From Pictodentalium vernedei (taxonomy: Eukaryota > Mollusca > Scaphopoda > Dentaliida > Dentaliidae), in the NCBI GenBank assembly GCA_031216915.1, contig CM062293.1, positions 149,118,285-149,182,284 on the forward strand: 64,000 nt of DNA, written 5' to 3'. Below, piece by piece: positions 37,627 through 49,211 of the stretch. Position 1 is the first letter of the stretch. Every line of letters begins with the position of its first letter. The position numbers and the translations under genes were made by a program. Under the pieces are notes generated by a model, which was not told the origin of the DNA, did not search any database, and worked only from the letters and a program-made list of their open reading frames with translations.

Positions 37627-38096
37627 TATTGCTGTTTACAATTACATACTTCTGCACAATTGCTGACCATAACATGGAGATAAATTCAAGTTCAGTTAAT
37701 CATTTATACCCATGTTGCCCATTTTAGAGGCCTTCCACCCCAAGCATTGGTGACTGGGACCTATTTTACCAGTAAAACAGAGCTTGTTTACCACAGTAAA
37801 AACACACTGTTTCACTTCCTGGGGCTCCCATGGGGACCCCACATATGAATGAATTTTTTTTTCACTTGAAGGGCCGCCATGCCATATGTTTCAAACAATT
37901 TGTATTATTCAGCAGATTCCATCAATAATCTCAATATGCAAAGTTTTATGTGCTATATATCATTTGGCTGATATCGTTCAGTCATATTTAATTAAGGAAC
38001 TCCCTGAATTGAAAATGAAACAAAAAAGATTTGTTTCTCAGGCACCTCCCTTGCATTATAATTCTGCATAAAAAATTCCATGGTCATTAACCCTTT

Positions 38097-38325
38097 ATCC
38101 AAAGCAGACGATATCAACATTTATTACTTTAAATATTTCTTTTTCAAATTTGAATTTTTTTTTCAACAAAACCTTATGTGACCTGGCATTGGAACAAGCT
38201 CGTTCCAATGAGAGGTCACATGATATGGTTTTGTTGAAATTGTCTGAATAATGATTTTTTTTTAACTGCTTAATATTTGTAAATTATGTGGGTGAATGTG
38301 GCCGGTTGGTTAGGTAAAGGGTTAA
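38097..38325. mobile_element. TTAA-type MITE, full copy
   Basis: Ends TTAACCCTTTATCCAA and TTAGGTAAAGGGTTAA. The core palindrome cattggaacaagctcgttcc is intact while the flanking arms are diverged from the 36053 copy (cttatgtgacctg). Confidence 0.7.
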
Positions 38326-39324
38326 AATTCTGCAAAGAAAAAAAAAATTGTTTTCTGTTTTATTGTTATTCAATCAAAATCTAAAGTGACTAAAGCTAAG
38401 CCTTTCAAACTGTGATGTGTAATAAATACGATACGATGGGTAAATTCGCAAATTGCATTCTGAGTACTTTTCCATCACAGGCAGCTAAGACTTGCACAGA
38501 GACATGGGCTAAGTCACAAAATGTAGACTGACAAAGTGTAGCAAAAAGTGTATAATAATCTTCCACCTTTAAGGATGAAAGAAGAAAAATAACCCCCTTC
38601 ATCAAAAAATTACAAGAAAATTGCCTGAGTAACTGAGAAATAAGCATTTTTTTTTTAGTTGAAATAGTATTCATTGACAAAAACAGATCATATAACTTTT
38701 TTTATTAGCCTAAGTAACAATATGAGTGAATAATGACTGTTATGGTAACCTGAAATAAAAGCCAAATTCGTGCTTATGGTCACTAAAACACATTTTCCAA
38801 GCTTATTTATAAAATGGATAAAATGGGTGATTTCAACCAAATGATATATAAAATATGAGGGAAAGTTTTCATATAGAATTATTTTGATTTAGTAAACTGA
38901 AGACAATTTGAAATCAACAGTGTATTATTCCTTTAACTCTTTTATTCAAGGTAACAACCACAACCAGTCAGCGCTATTCATAAAAATCAGCATTCAATTT
39001 TCATTATATTTTCATTTTTGAAATGAAATGAGCTCATTCCATTGAGGAATCCTAAGTTATGAAAATGAAAGTGTCAATGACACTGCAGCATAAGGTGACT
39101 GTGTGTAGTGTTTGATGAAATGGATAATGTTCAATGTTTATGTAATAAGACAAGGACTGTGATAACTGAGAATATGTTAAGTTCTGCACCCAACATGCCA
39201 TGTTTTTAACAATAATAATTTGAGATGTAGACTGAACTAAAGAAATGAGGCCTGGGTTGATGTGGCCCTCATAGTTAACATATGTTAACCAAAGTTACCA
39301 AGTTAGAGTAAAATCATCCCAAAA
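38326..39324. other. Intronic sequence; partial TTAA-type MITE at about 38934-39060
   Basis: 38934-39060 (ttaactcttttattcaagg ... ctcattccattgagg) is a decayed copy. Otherwise no gene is recognised. Confidence 0.4.
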
Positions 39325-40110
39325 AAGTCATCCTACCAAGTTACAATGAAATACGTTCATAAATGACTTGTTGACTTTGCTAAAGGTAGGTATCTAGGTC
39401 ACACTCCGGTCTGGTGATCATGGTTGAACAATTGTGACTAAAATAGGACAGTCTCATCAAGATATCATACTGAGTTATCCTTCCAAGTTACAATGAAATC
39501 CCTTCATAAAAACAACCTGTAGACAGTGCTAAAGGAATCTAGGTCATGTGCCCAAGTGGTGGTAATGGCTAACTGATCGTGACCAAAATAGGTCAGTCTC
39601 ATCTGGATATCATACTGAGTTATCTTACAAAGTTACTATGAAATCGCTCTGTAAATATGAACTGTAAACAAATCTAGGTTACAGGCCTGTGCAGCCATCA
39701 TGGCTGACTGATCACAGCCAAAATAGAACGTTCTTATCTAGACATTATGCAGAGTCATCATACCAATTTACACTGAAATCCCTTCAAAAATGAAACCTGA
39801 AGACTGCACTAAAGGAATATAGATAATGTGCCCCTGCGGCCATCACGGTTGATTGAACCCAAACAAAATAAGACATTCTCATCTAGACATTATACAGAGT
39901 CATCCTACCATGTTACTATGAAATCCCTTCATAAATACGACTTGTAGACTGTGCTAAAGGTTTTCAGGTTTCGGGCCCACGCAGCCATCATGGTTGACCG
40001 ATCGTGACCAAAATGGGATGTTCTCATTTAAACATGACCTTGAACTTGCATATGAAATTTCATGATGATCCTACAAAAACTTCGGGTGTAGCCTGTGCTA
40101 AGGAAAATGT
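39325..40110. repeat. ~145-bp minisatellite, about five diverged units
   Basis: Each unit runs 'catcctaccaagttac.atgaaatcccttcataaa...tgtagac.gtgctaaagg...gatcgtgaccaaaata', repeating at about 145-bp spacing. It is followed directly by a second tandem repeat. Confidence 0.75.
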
Positions 40111-40429
40111 AAACAGACTCACAGAATAATATACGTCTGCACATGTGATGGTAATAGCTTATCTTGACTGTCAAGTGAAACCAAAAATTAAAGTGTCAAT
40201 GACACTGTAGCACAACTTGTGTAAGACATGAATATGTTTAGTATGTGACTCAGTAATGACACACATCTAGGTAATGACCTGATAACAAAGGTACATGTAA
40301 AGTATTGTGAAGGTCTGTACATAAATACTGGCCGTAGCCTGTAACAAATGTACTGGAAAAGTATTGCAAAAGTGGGTGACAGCAGATGCCTCTTGCCAGA
40401 GCTGTATTGAAATGTGCACTTACTGTGTA

Positions 40430-41290
40430 TAAGTAGCACTGAATAAAACAAAGTTTGTCTAATTGGCCGTCGGCAGCCATCTTGAAATTTCGGACTGCTC
40501 CCAAAACACACGTTCTCGTCCCAAGGTGATAACAAAGGTACCCAAGACGTTTCGTGAAGATCGGTTCATAAATAAAGCCTCTAGCCCAAGTTGTATTGAC
40601 ATGTGTACTAACTGTGTATAAGTAGCACTGAATAAATCAAAGTTCATATAATTTGCATAAATTATTCACAAGAAAAAAACCTGTATTATATTTGATGTAT
40701 TCCATGTTACTAAACATTCATACAAAAATTTATTCAAATCAGAACCTTCATATAGAAGTTCTGTAGAAAAAACTGATTGCACCTGATTTCGGTACAAAAT
40801 GGCCACTGGCAGCTATCTTGAATTTTGGACCGCACCCAAAAAAACTTGTTCTCGTCCCAAGGTGATAACAAAGGTACCCAAGAAGTTACGTGAAGATTGG
40901 TTCATAAACAGCCCTAGCCCAAGCCTTATTGACATGTGTAAGTACTTTGTATAAGTAGCACTGAATAAATGAAAGTTCATCTAATTTGCATAATTTCTGA
41001 CAGAGAAAAAACCTGTATTATATGTGATGTATTCCATGTTACTAAACATTCATAAAAAAACTTATTCAAATCAGAACCTTCAGAAAGAAGTTCTGTACAA
41101 AAAACTGATTGCACTAATTTCGGTACAAAATGGCTGCCAGTGGCCATCTTGAATTTTGGACTGCACACAAAAACACTCATTCTCGTCCGAAGGTAATGAC
41201 AAAGGTACCCAAGAATTTTCGTAAAGATCGGTTCATAAATACGGCCTCTAGCCCGAGTGGTATTGAATTGCTGACGGACAGACAGGCTAT
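40430..41290. repeat. ~330-bp tandem repeat, about 2.7 units, with short ACGG/ACAG end
   Basis: 'atcttgaa.tt.ggact' recurs at about 40480, 40816 and 41143 (336 and 327 bp apart), each followed by 'ctcgtcc.aaggt.at.acaaaggtacccaag'. The array ends at gacggacagacagg (41273-41286). Layout resembles the tandem-core elements of bivalves. Confidence 0.75.
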
Positions 41291-41324
41291 GACATAACCT
41301 CAAATTTGACTATGTCAAAGTTGA

Positions 41325-41387
41325 GCTAATTAGTTATTCAAGAATTTTGTTTGCAAGTGTCTTCTGCCTTTCAGTTTAGGTAAAAAT
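41325..41387. repeat. 3' fragment of TTAA-type MITE
   Basis: 'gttattcaagaattttgttt...tttaggtaaa' matches the end of the partial copy at 37453-37626. Confidence 0.5.
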
Positions 41388-41750
41388 CTGTTTCTCTGGC
41401 CCTCTCGCATGGTCCTTCTGGTTGTTGCATGCTCTCTTTTTATAACCAATGCAAACTTGAAAAAAAATTAAATGATTTATGTCTAATGTTTTCCCAAAGA
41501 TAATAAAACTGATAAATTTGTCCCTTGATTGCAACAAGGCTTTGCAATGCTTTAGCACTGGAAAGCCTTCTTGTACTCAAGGGATAAAATACACCACCAT
41601 CCATGCTATTTTGTAGATTATGAGGCCTAAAACATAAAACAAACCAAGAACATGAACTTTTCATAAATAATTACAAATATAAAAAATAAAATAAAAAAAT
41701 GCCAACCCATATGCAATTTTACAAAAAATGGCCTGAGAAACAGAAGATCT
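41388..41750 (-). mobile_element. MITE with TCTGTTTCTCAGGCC ends (copy 1)
   Basis: It is the inverted relative of 60322-60693. The ends are tctgtttctctggcc and ggcctgagaaacaga. The core has a hairpin cccttgattgcaacaaggct...agccttcttgtactcaaggg. About 360 bp long, no coding capacity. Confidence 0.7.
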
Positions 41751-43015
41751 ACTTTGTGGAGTCTAAAGTATGTATTTTACTTATTTAATTGGAATGAATA
41801 GAGAAATCTAGACTAAAAGTTTGGTATTTATCACATCCTTATTCCATATTTCAACAAGCCTAAGATAAATTTTGCTGTATCACTTGACCTGGGCAGTAAA
41901 TTTTCACTGTTTGTTTAACAATGCAAACAGTTGTACCTACAGTAGCTGTAACTTCACTACTGTCATTACATTTTCACAACAAAGCAATCCTTTCATTATA
42001 GGGTGAAATCACAAATTTACACAAGTTTAATTATCAGCCATTAAGTATTAAAATTTTCCTCAAAATAGTTGATCTTTTGACCCACAGACAATAAAGAGGC
42101 TATTAAATGAATATAAAAAATACAGTGTATAATTTTTTTAAACTCATTCCCCGTAGCAGGGTACCTGCACTTTTCTGGTGGACAAATTCAAGGACTTTCA
42201 AGACCCTTTTCAATGCAAATTCAATGATTTGAATGAGTTGATTTTCTAGATAGGACACCAATTGTATTTTCCCACATTTAATGTTTTCAAGACTTTTCAA
42301 GGCCCATACTATAAATTCAAGACTTTTCAAGGGTGATGAATCATTTTTTCACACAATGAAGACTTTTCAAGACCCACTGGAAATCATGCAAGGCTTGTAG
42401 GTTATATTGAAGAACCTACTCGGTTGAGAGGATATTAAATATTTAAAGTACTTTCTATATTTATCATACCAACCACTGGCCAAAACCAGCTATCTCCTCA
42501 TACAGAAAAGTAGCTTAAGTTTACCCCCCTCCCCCCACAAAAAATAAGAAATTAATCTGACCCCAATAAAAAAGTATGTCCTCTATGCTCCCCCCACAGA
42601 GCCTCTTTGCATTTGCAAAAGACTCAGAAGTACTGTCCGTCCCACTTTGACTTCTTTTTTTGCCCTAACATAAATAAGTTGTTGTGTACTTCTTTCAGCT
42701 CATTTTATTCCATAAAAATGGCTTAAAATGCAGGTGTTTCAAAATTTAGAAGTGAAGGAAGATCATTTAAAGATTTTGGAAGTGGAATAATAGATTTATT
42801 TTGACACATGGTATATTAAAAGATGTTAAAAATCTTTTACTCTCCCGGGTAATACGAATGAAAATATTTGTTCTCTTCTGTAAACATAAACAAGACCACA
42901 ACAATAAACATGAGGCCCAATGTCGCTGGGAATTCAGTTTCTTCTAACATTTTTCAAAATGCAACATCATACGTCGGAAAGTACAAATAACAAGATATTT
43001 TTCACATTAGTGATT
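41751..43015. other. Intronic sequence with hAT-type end fragment at 42157-42420
   Basis: 42157 begins CAGGGTACCTGCACTTTTCT, and four to five copies of a 'ttcaagacttttcaagg' motif follow to about 42375, a subterminal pattern familiar from some hAT-type elements. No opposite terminus was found. The rest holds nothing recognisable. Confidence 0.4.
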
Positions 43016-43259
43016 ATCTGGTTGAGGGCTAGATTATTTTTGGTGGTCTAAATTTGTTATTCAAAACTTTTTTTATTACAAATTATTGGAGAGTGCCCGC
43101 AGGCACTCTCCAATAATTTGTAATAAAACATTTATATAAACAAAATATTATTTGTGTTTGACTGAATCTGAAATATAAGCAAGGAAAGTGTTGGCTTTTG
43201 TTCTGGTATCCTCATTTTTTGAAAGCCCTGATAGTGGCTTCTAGCATTCAACCAGTTAA
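43016..43259. mobile_element. MITE with CTGGTTGA...TCAACCAG ends (copy 2)
   Basis: Complete copy: starts tctggttgagggctag and ends cattcaaccagtta. It contains the perfect palindrome ttacaaattattggagagtgc / gcactctccaataatttgtaa around ccgcag at 43077-43124. Partners at 18496 and, degraded, at 13770. Confidence 0.7.
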
Positions 43260-45335
43260 GAAGTCTTGACAGCAGGATTATATTAGTATTTTAAGCTGCG
43301 AAAACATTTGGCTCAATGGTTGTCACCGAGTACTATTTGGGAGAAAATAGGAATTGTGGTTAAAAATCGAAAAATAATAACAAAACAAATGACCACAAAG
43401 TATCAACACGCTGTTTGATTTCGTACGTCATAAGATGTACAAAAGTATCAAAGGGTTAAAGAAGGATTTAATTTGCATCCATAGCAAGTTAACACTAGAG
43501 AGGAATGAAGTCATTTAAATTATTTATAACTCTGTTGTCCATGCCAAATGATATTTTTCTAGAACTGGGATGCTGCCACAGAAATAATGTCCCGATTTCC
43601 AGTAATGCAAAACTTGGGAATACAAATATCAACCTAGGAACTTAATTTGAACAAACTTGAGTCCGAGCCCTTCCACCACTTGAGTCCGAGCACATACCAA
43701 ATGTGAAAGCATTCTGACTGGGGGATCTGAAGGAGATTTTAAAAAAAAATTTCCTCATATTGGACTAAGCTGAAATTTAGGCTACCAAATATTAATCTTC
43801 AAAAGCGTTCAAATTGATTTTAAATTTGCCTCAGAGCAGTGGGGGGTGAAATTTATCACTACACATTTTGAGTATTCTTCATCACAGAAGGTATTTTTTT
43901 AAAATATTTAAAGGATTCAAAATGATATATGATTTCGTGTTCCGTTTCTGGTTATGGGAAATGTTCTGTTATTTTACGATTGTCAAGATATGTTCGTACT
44001 TCCGGTTGACAATTCGTGAATAAAAGCCTTTGTTATTCCATTCAATATTTACTATTAATTCCATGCATTCAACACATAAGAATCATTGGCATACTACACA
44101 AAATAATTTTTAAATTCACATAAGAAGCAGGATCTACCAAGGTTTCGGAATGTCATAATTAAATTGAAAAGTGTAGTTAAAAAAGTTTTCAATATCTTTC
44201 ATTAATTAAGCATTATTAACAATTTGAGTTAATTTATTTCTGAGGTAATCAGAAAAAATTGACAAAATATTTCAGTTGTCTCCCTTTTCTTCTGCATTAG
44301 GTAATTTTTCCAAAACACTGTATATAAAAATGAGTTTCTGACAGCCATCCTACACTGATACGTGCAATTGGTGCAATGAGGAACTGCCATTCGCATTCAC
44401 CCTAATATTTGTGATTTATTATCACAGCCTGATGAGTCAGAATGTACATTCTATTTTTAAAAAGCCATTGATTGCAACCAGTAAGGGGCGAACTGTTTAA
44501 ACACCACAATAGGCCATTACAAATCTTTTGAGAAATATTAAATTTGGCGAATACGGGCTATTTTCAGTCATATGATAGATTTTAACAGCAACCGCAAACG
44601 TGTTTATTTTATCATGACCGTCAGAATGCGAAGCTGTTTCTATTTGGAAATAAAACATTAGAAATGCCCCAAACTGCCATGTCTCCCACGGAATTTTGGG
44701 AGGGCGACTTGAATTTCGCCCCCAACATAAGCCAAGGCGACCCTAGGAATGACAAGGCAACTTCTTCGCCCTAGTCGCCCACTCGGCTTACCCCTATGTG
44801 TGAGAGTGAGGAAGGGAATCATGACCTTAATTTGGGCTTGTAAAATAATTTCTTTCTCTTTTTATTGGTGTTTAAGATCACTTTCAGCAATAATGAAGTC
44901 GTGTTTAGCCAATCATTTATTCTTATGCAAGCTTCAAATTTTCAAAATTTGACACTTAATACTTTTCGTTTGCATGTTTTAAGTTAAAGTGAAACAAACT
45001 AAAACAATTTTTTGGCTCCATGATATCTTTGCATGGAAAGCAATATTAGAGAAAAAAAGATCTTCAGAGTGAAAAATATTTGCAACCAGCTTACTGGTTT
45101 AGTATTTATTGGGTTATATTAATACCAACAAGTTTTGAAGCTGACTATTGACAGTTTGTCTGCAAATCTCTGATGAAAGCTAACAGGTGTACTCTCCAGA
45201 TCCAAATAAACATAGCCATATGTTTAATATTTCTGAAACTTTCAAACCCTTACAGTGTTATTCGGACCCAGATGTTTACTAATTTCTAGTGCTAAGAATT
45301 CATATCGTGTTCCCATAAACTTGATTGCAATAAAA
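43260..45335. other. Intronic sequence, no gene recognised
   Basis: About 44690-44760 resembles the complement of 34803-34905, suggesting a shared but unidentified repeat in opposite orientation. Open frames are short and unsupported. Confidence 0.4.
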
Positions 45336-45375
45336 GTTAAAAAATTTATAGTAATTTATATATTTTTTATACTTA

Positions 45376-45563
45376 CCAATGACCCAGACTTAGCTGGTGC
45401 TAACTCCACAAAAACCAGGGCCAAACACAAATTTTGCCCCCCAATCCCCAAAATTTGCATCCAAAACAAAAAGAAATCATGTCCTAAAGGACCTCCATAG
45501 TACGACTCTACTGCGCATGCGCAGTGACGCAGTCGTCCCGAAATTGGCGCCAAATATCATTCT
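45376..45563. repeat. E4 left inverted terminal repeat core
   Basis: 188 bp, identical by eye to the reverse complement of 52259-52446. Outside this core the two ends differ (acttaccaatg versus actgtaccaatg side), and the ICR holds both versions. Confidence 0.88.
45512..45523. promoter_or_regulatory. NRF-1-like palindrome in E4 left ITR
   Basis: TGCGCATGCGCA, a perfect 12-base palindrome inside the ITR, flanked by actc/gtgacgcagtcgtc. Confidence 0.5.
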
Positions 45564-45637
45564 TACTGGCAGTGCCTGGTCAGCGCTATGTACTCAGCGG
45601 GGAGGCAAGAGTTCCCAACTCAGGGAGGGCCATCCCC

Positions 45638-45719
45638 GTCTGGGTCATTGGTAAGTATAAAAAATATATAAATTACTATAAATTTTTTAACATTTTTATA
45701 CTGTACCAATGACCCAGAC
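45638..45719. repeat. Internal complementary region (ICR) of E4
   Basis: gtctgggtcattggtaagta...actataaattttttAAC is the complement of the left end through its terminal GTT, and AACatttttatactgtaccaa is the complement of the right end. Only one AAC is present, so both termini share a single trinucleotide, as expected for a circle junction. Confidence 0.85.
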
Positions 45720-46322
45720 TTAGCTGAATAGTAAACAGGCTGGAGGGCCTAGGACATAGAGGAAAATCCAATAAGCTCAATTATAAAATAAAGAGATAAC
45801 CCCTTAAGGAGAAAAGGAGTATTAGGCTTTACATGTATCTTTCTTATTTAATATTTAAATTAGAAAGATACACTACCCTTAATAATTGAGCACAATAACA
45901 TTCATGTTCTCTATTAATATCCAGTATAACCTTTATACTAATTATTATTAAAACAAGCCAATAAATAAAGTAGTCCAGAGAATTGAGACTCTTTATAATC
46001 ATTTAAAAGTGTCCGAGTATTGTATATTAAAGCCCGTTTGACACTTGACATATACAAATGCTTCACACCGAGCTACACTTTAAAAATAAGACATGAATGA
46101 AATTAAACATTAATATTACACTTTAAAACCATCCCGGAAGCGACTCAGAAATACTGTCTTGGAGGAGGCATTCCCTTGCTTTTCACTATAAAGCAGGTGA
46201 CCTAAGGGAACACCCGCCCCCCCCCTTCCCCTTGCCCTGGGTCAAATAGCCCAGAGCGAAGAGGGCAGCCGGACGGAGTCACTGCCGGAACAGAAAGCCT
46301 GCATAACTATAGTTGCAACTGT
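45720..46322. other. E4 3' untranslated segment
   Basis: About 600 bp between ICR and recombinase stop. It has a poly-C tract near 46216 and no coding content. Similar AT-rich sequence lies at the equivalent place in E2 and E3, so it is part of the element. Confidence 0.6.
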
Positions 46323-49211
46323 TTAGTGGACGACATTCTGAGCAACAGATAACGGACCTAAACAATGCAGGTCTCCAGAAATGGACTCAATATTTCTGAG
46401 ATAAAAATTAGTAAATGTGGATGGCTGAGACCAATAAGCAGCCTTCATTAAATCTGTAATAGCAACACTATTAGCATAAGCCCAGGAAGTAGAAAGAGCT
46501 CTTACTTCATGAGCAGAAATCTTAAGCACAGACTGCTGAGAAGAAGATAAATCTTCATACGCAGTACGGATAGTTAACTGAATCCATCTAGCAATAGAAT
46601 GGACTGAAATGTCCTTTCTATTAGGCATCAAAGACAGAAAGAAACGTTTCCGTCCCTTTCTGATGAACTGAGATCTCTGTTTATAGATACGTAGTGCTCT
46701 AACAGGACAGAGTAAAGGCCTACGCCCGTCTGAAGACGGAAGAGCCTTAATAACAATAGGTTCCGGATATTTATTAGGAGCCTGATTCTTAGCTAAAAAA
46801 CCGACGTTAGTAGTGAAGGTGATAGTGTTCCCAACACTACGATAATGAGAATCATCCACCGATAGTGCATGAAGCTCACTGACTCTTCTGGCAGAAGAGA
46901 AAGCTAAGAGAAAAGCTGTCTTATAAGATAAGAATTTGAAATCTACTGTCCCAAGAGGTTCAAATGGCTTTTCCTTCAATTTAAGGAGAACCCAAGCTAA
47001 ATTCCACTTAGGAATTAATCTAAGAGTTCTGGGTCTATTTATCGAAAAGTTTCTAACCAATTTCGATAAAGAGACATTAGATCCAATTTGTAAACTATCA
47101 TGATGTGCATAGGTATCAGATAACATAGATCTATAACCCTTTATAGTAACCGGTTGCAGTTTGATTTCGTCAAACAAGTATACTAGAAAGTTAGCAATGT
47201 CTGGTATAGAGGGATCAAATATATCAACAGAATGATCCCTACACCAACGACGGAAAACCTTCCACTTAGCCGCATAGTTTAGCGAAGAGGAGGTCCTCCT
47301 ACAGTTAGAAATCGCGTCCACTGCTCGTCCTGTAAAGTGCTTGCCATGCAAGAAGGACCGCACAACGGAAAAACGTGAAGGTTGAGACCTTGCGGGTTGT
47401 GATGCAGTTGGCGCGATTTCCCCTGCCAAAGAAGATCCTCTCGTGGAGGGAGCTTCCGCGGTAGGTCCCACAACAGACACCTGAGTAGATTTATCCACGG
47501 TCTCTGTGGCGACAGAGATGCTACCAACAGAATCTTGCATTGAGATTGTTTTATCTTTAGCAATACTTGTTGAATTAACGGCGCTGGAGGATACGCATAT
47601 CCTATCATTCCGTCCCAAGGGATCGATAGAGCGTCTACAGCAAATGCTCTTGGATCCGGACACGGGGACACATACGTCTGCAACTGATTGTTGAGATGTG
47701 TCGCAAATAAGTCTATCATTGGCCGTTCCCATTGGTAGCAAATCTGATTGAATACTTGTTTGTTGAGAGTCCACTCCGACGGCAACAAGCGACCCTTTCG
47801 AGAAAGGGAGTCTGCTAGCACATTCAGACGACCCGGTATGTGACGGACCGAAAGAAGAACGTGATGTTCCAACGCAAACAGAAGGATTCTTTCCGTTAGA
47901 TTGAACAACGGAACTGAATGAGTGCCTCCCTGATTCCGTATATACGCCACTACTGTCGTATTGTCGGATAGGATTTGGACATGAGCATCGTGAATAATGT
48001 CCATCCAGTGACGTAACGCAAGCCAAATTGACATCATTTCCTTGATGTTTATGTGCTTGCACAGGAATTGCGGATCCCAAAGACCCTGGCATCTCGAATC
48101 CGTTGGGATTAATGATGCACCCCAACCTGTTTGACTGGCATCCGTCATAATGGTAAAACTCGGATCCGGCAACTGCAGCGGAACTCCTTGAGTTAACCAC
48201 TGAATGTTTGCCCAAGTCTGAATCTCTTGTTTCACTTGATCTGACAAGAGAACGTCTACATCGAGCGAATGAATTTTCACACTCCAATTCTGAGTCAAGA
48301 AAATTTGAAGAGGCCGTGTGCGTAGCCGTCCCATCGGAATGAGATCCGCAGCGGCTCCGCACAGACCTATCAGTCTCATAAATTCTCTCGCTGTGACTTT
48401 GTCTGTATTTAGACAATAGCGAGCGTAACAACTGACTAATTTCGCTCTGGTTAACGGCAGACGAACGAGATTGTTGTGCGTCTCGAAGCTCATTCCCAGA
48501 TGAGTGAATGACTTGGACGGCACCAGATCCGACTTCTCCTCGTTTACTATGAAACCGAGACGTCGGAGCAATAGAAGAAGATTCTGAACATCGTTCTGAA
48601 GCGTTAACTCGTTGCCGTACCTCTGAAGAATGTCGTCCAGGTAGGCCGACGTTACCGCAGACGAATGAGCTCGGAAGTAAATCATTACCGAGTTCATTAC
48701 TCGAGTGAAAGCCCAGGGTGCTAGATTCAATCCGAAGCACATGGCCCGGAACTGATACACCACTCCTAGGACTGCGAAGCGTAGATACTTTCGGAATGTC
48801 GGATGTACCATGACGTGAAAGTACGCATCTTTGAGATCTATGCTCGTTGCATAATCGTTCACCCGAATACTCGCTCTGACCGATCGAATCGTCTCCATAT
48901 AAAACTTCGGAGCGATGATCAGCTTGTTTATCCAGCTCAAATCTATGACTGGACGGAACGAGCCGTCTGGTTTCGGAACCAGAAACAGATGGCTGTAGAA
49001 TCCCAGCGATTCCTGGTTTTCTACGACCTCTACCGCGTTCTTCATTAAAAGAGACTGCACCTCTGATAGCAGAGCGTCTCTTTTCTGAGGGTTTGACGGA
49101 AGATGAGTCCACTTTGGACTTCGAGTTAATGGAGGCTTTCGTTTGAAGGATATCTTTAGACCTTCCGAAGTCACTCCTCTCACCCAAGGGTCGTCCGTAA
49201 TCGACGCCCAC
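46323..49211 (-). CDS. DIRS tyrosine recombinase frame of E4 (YR ORF)
   Basis: A 962-codon open frame whose last ~320 residues are a tyrosine recombinase, the enzyme that integrates the circular DNA copy. Catalytic residues seen: Arg in SSARRVSE (about residues 775-776), HEVR (His 901, Arg 904), Trp in YWSQ (927) and the nucleophile Tyr in FTNFYLRN (937). The first ~640 codons are Ser-rich, without a known domain, and overlap the RT-RNase H frame in another register. The frame is already open from just after the gag stop at 49269, with gag in the same register, so the true start is uncertain: it may be made by gag-stop read-through, internal initiation or splicing. The recombinase itself is certain; expression mode is not. 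Confidence 0.88.
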   Translation of the reverse strand: MGVDYGRPLGERSDFGRSKDILQTKASINSKSKVDSSSVKPSEKRRSAIRGAVSFNEERGRGRRKPGIAGILQPSVSGSETRRLVPSSHRFELDKQADHRSEVLYGDDSIGQSEYSGERLCNEHRSQRCVLSRHGTSDIPKVSTLRSPRSGVSVPGHVLRIESSTLGFHSSNELGNDLLPSSFVCGNVGLPGRHSSEVRQRVNASERCSESSSIAPTSRFHSKRGEVGSGAVQVIHSSGNELRDAQQSRSSAVNQSEISQLLRSLLSKYRQSHSERIYETDRSVRSRCGSHSDGTATHTASSNFLDSELECENSFARCRRSLVRSSETRDSDLGKHSVVNSRSSAAVAGSEFYHYDGCQSNRLGCIINPNGFEMPGSLGSAIPVQAHKHQGNDVNLACVTSLDGHYSRCSCPNPIRQYDSSGVYTESGRHSFSSVVQSNGKNPSVCVGTSRSSFGPSHTGSSECASRLPFSKGSLVAVGVDSQQTSIQSDLLPMGTANDRLICDTSQQSVADVCVPVSGSKSICCRRSIDPLGRNDRICVSSSAVNSTSIAKDKTISMQDSVGSISVATETVDKSTQVSVVGPTAEAPSTRGSSLAGEIAPTASQPARSQPSRFSVVRSFLHGKHFTGRAVDAISNCRRTSSSLNYAAKWKVFRRWCRDHSVDIFDPSIPDIANFLVYLFDEIKLQPVTIKGYRSMLSDTYAHHDSLQIGSNVSLSKLVRNFSINRPRTLRLIPKWNLAWVLLKLKEKPFEPLGTVDFKFLSYKTAFLLAFSSARRVSELHALSVDDSHYRSVGNTITFTTNVGFLAKNQAPNKYPEPIVIKALPSSDGRRPLLCPVRALRIYKQRSQFIRKGRKRFFLSLMPNRKDISVHSIARWIQLTIRTAYEDLSSSQQSVLKISAHEVRALSTSWAYANSVAITDLMKAAYWSQPSTFTNFYLRNIESISGDLHCLGPLSVAQNVVH

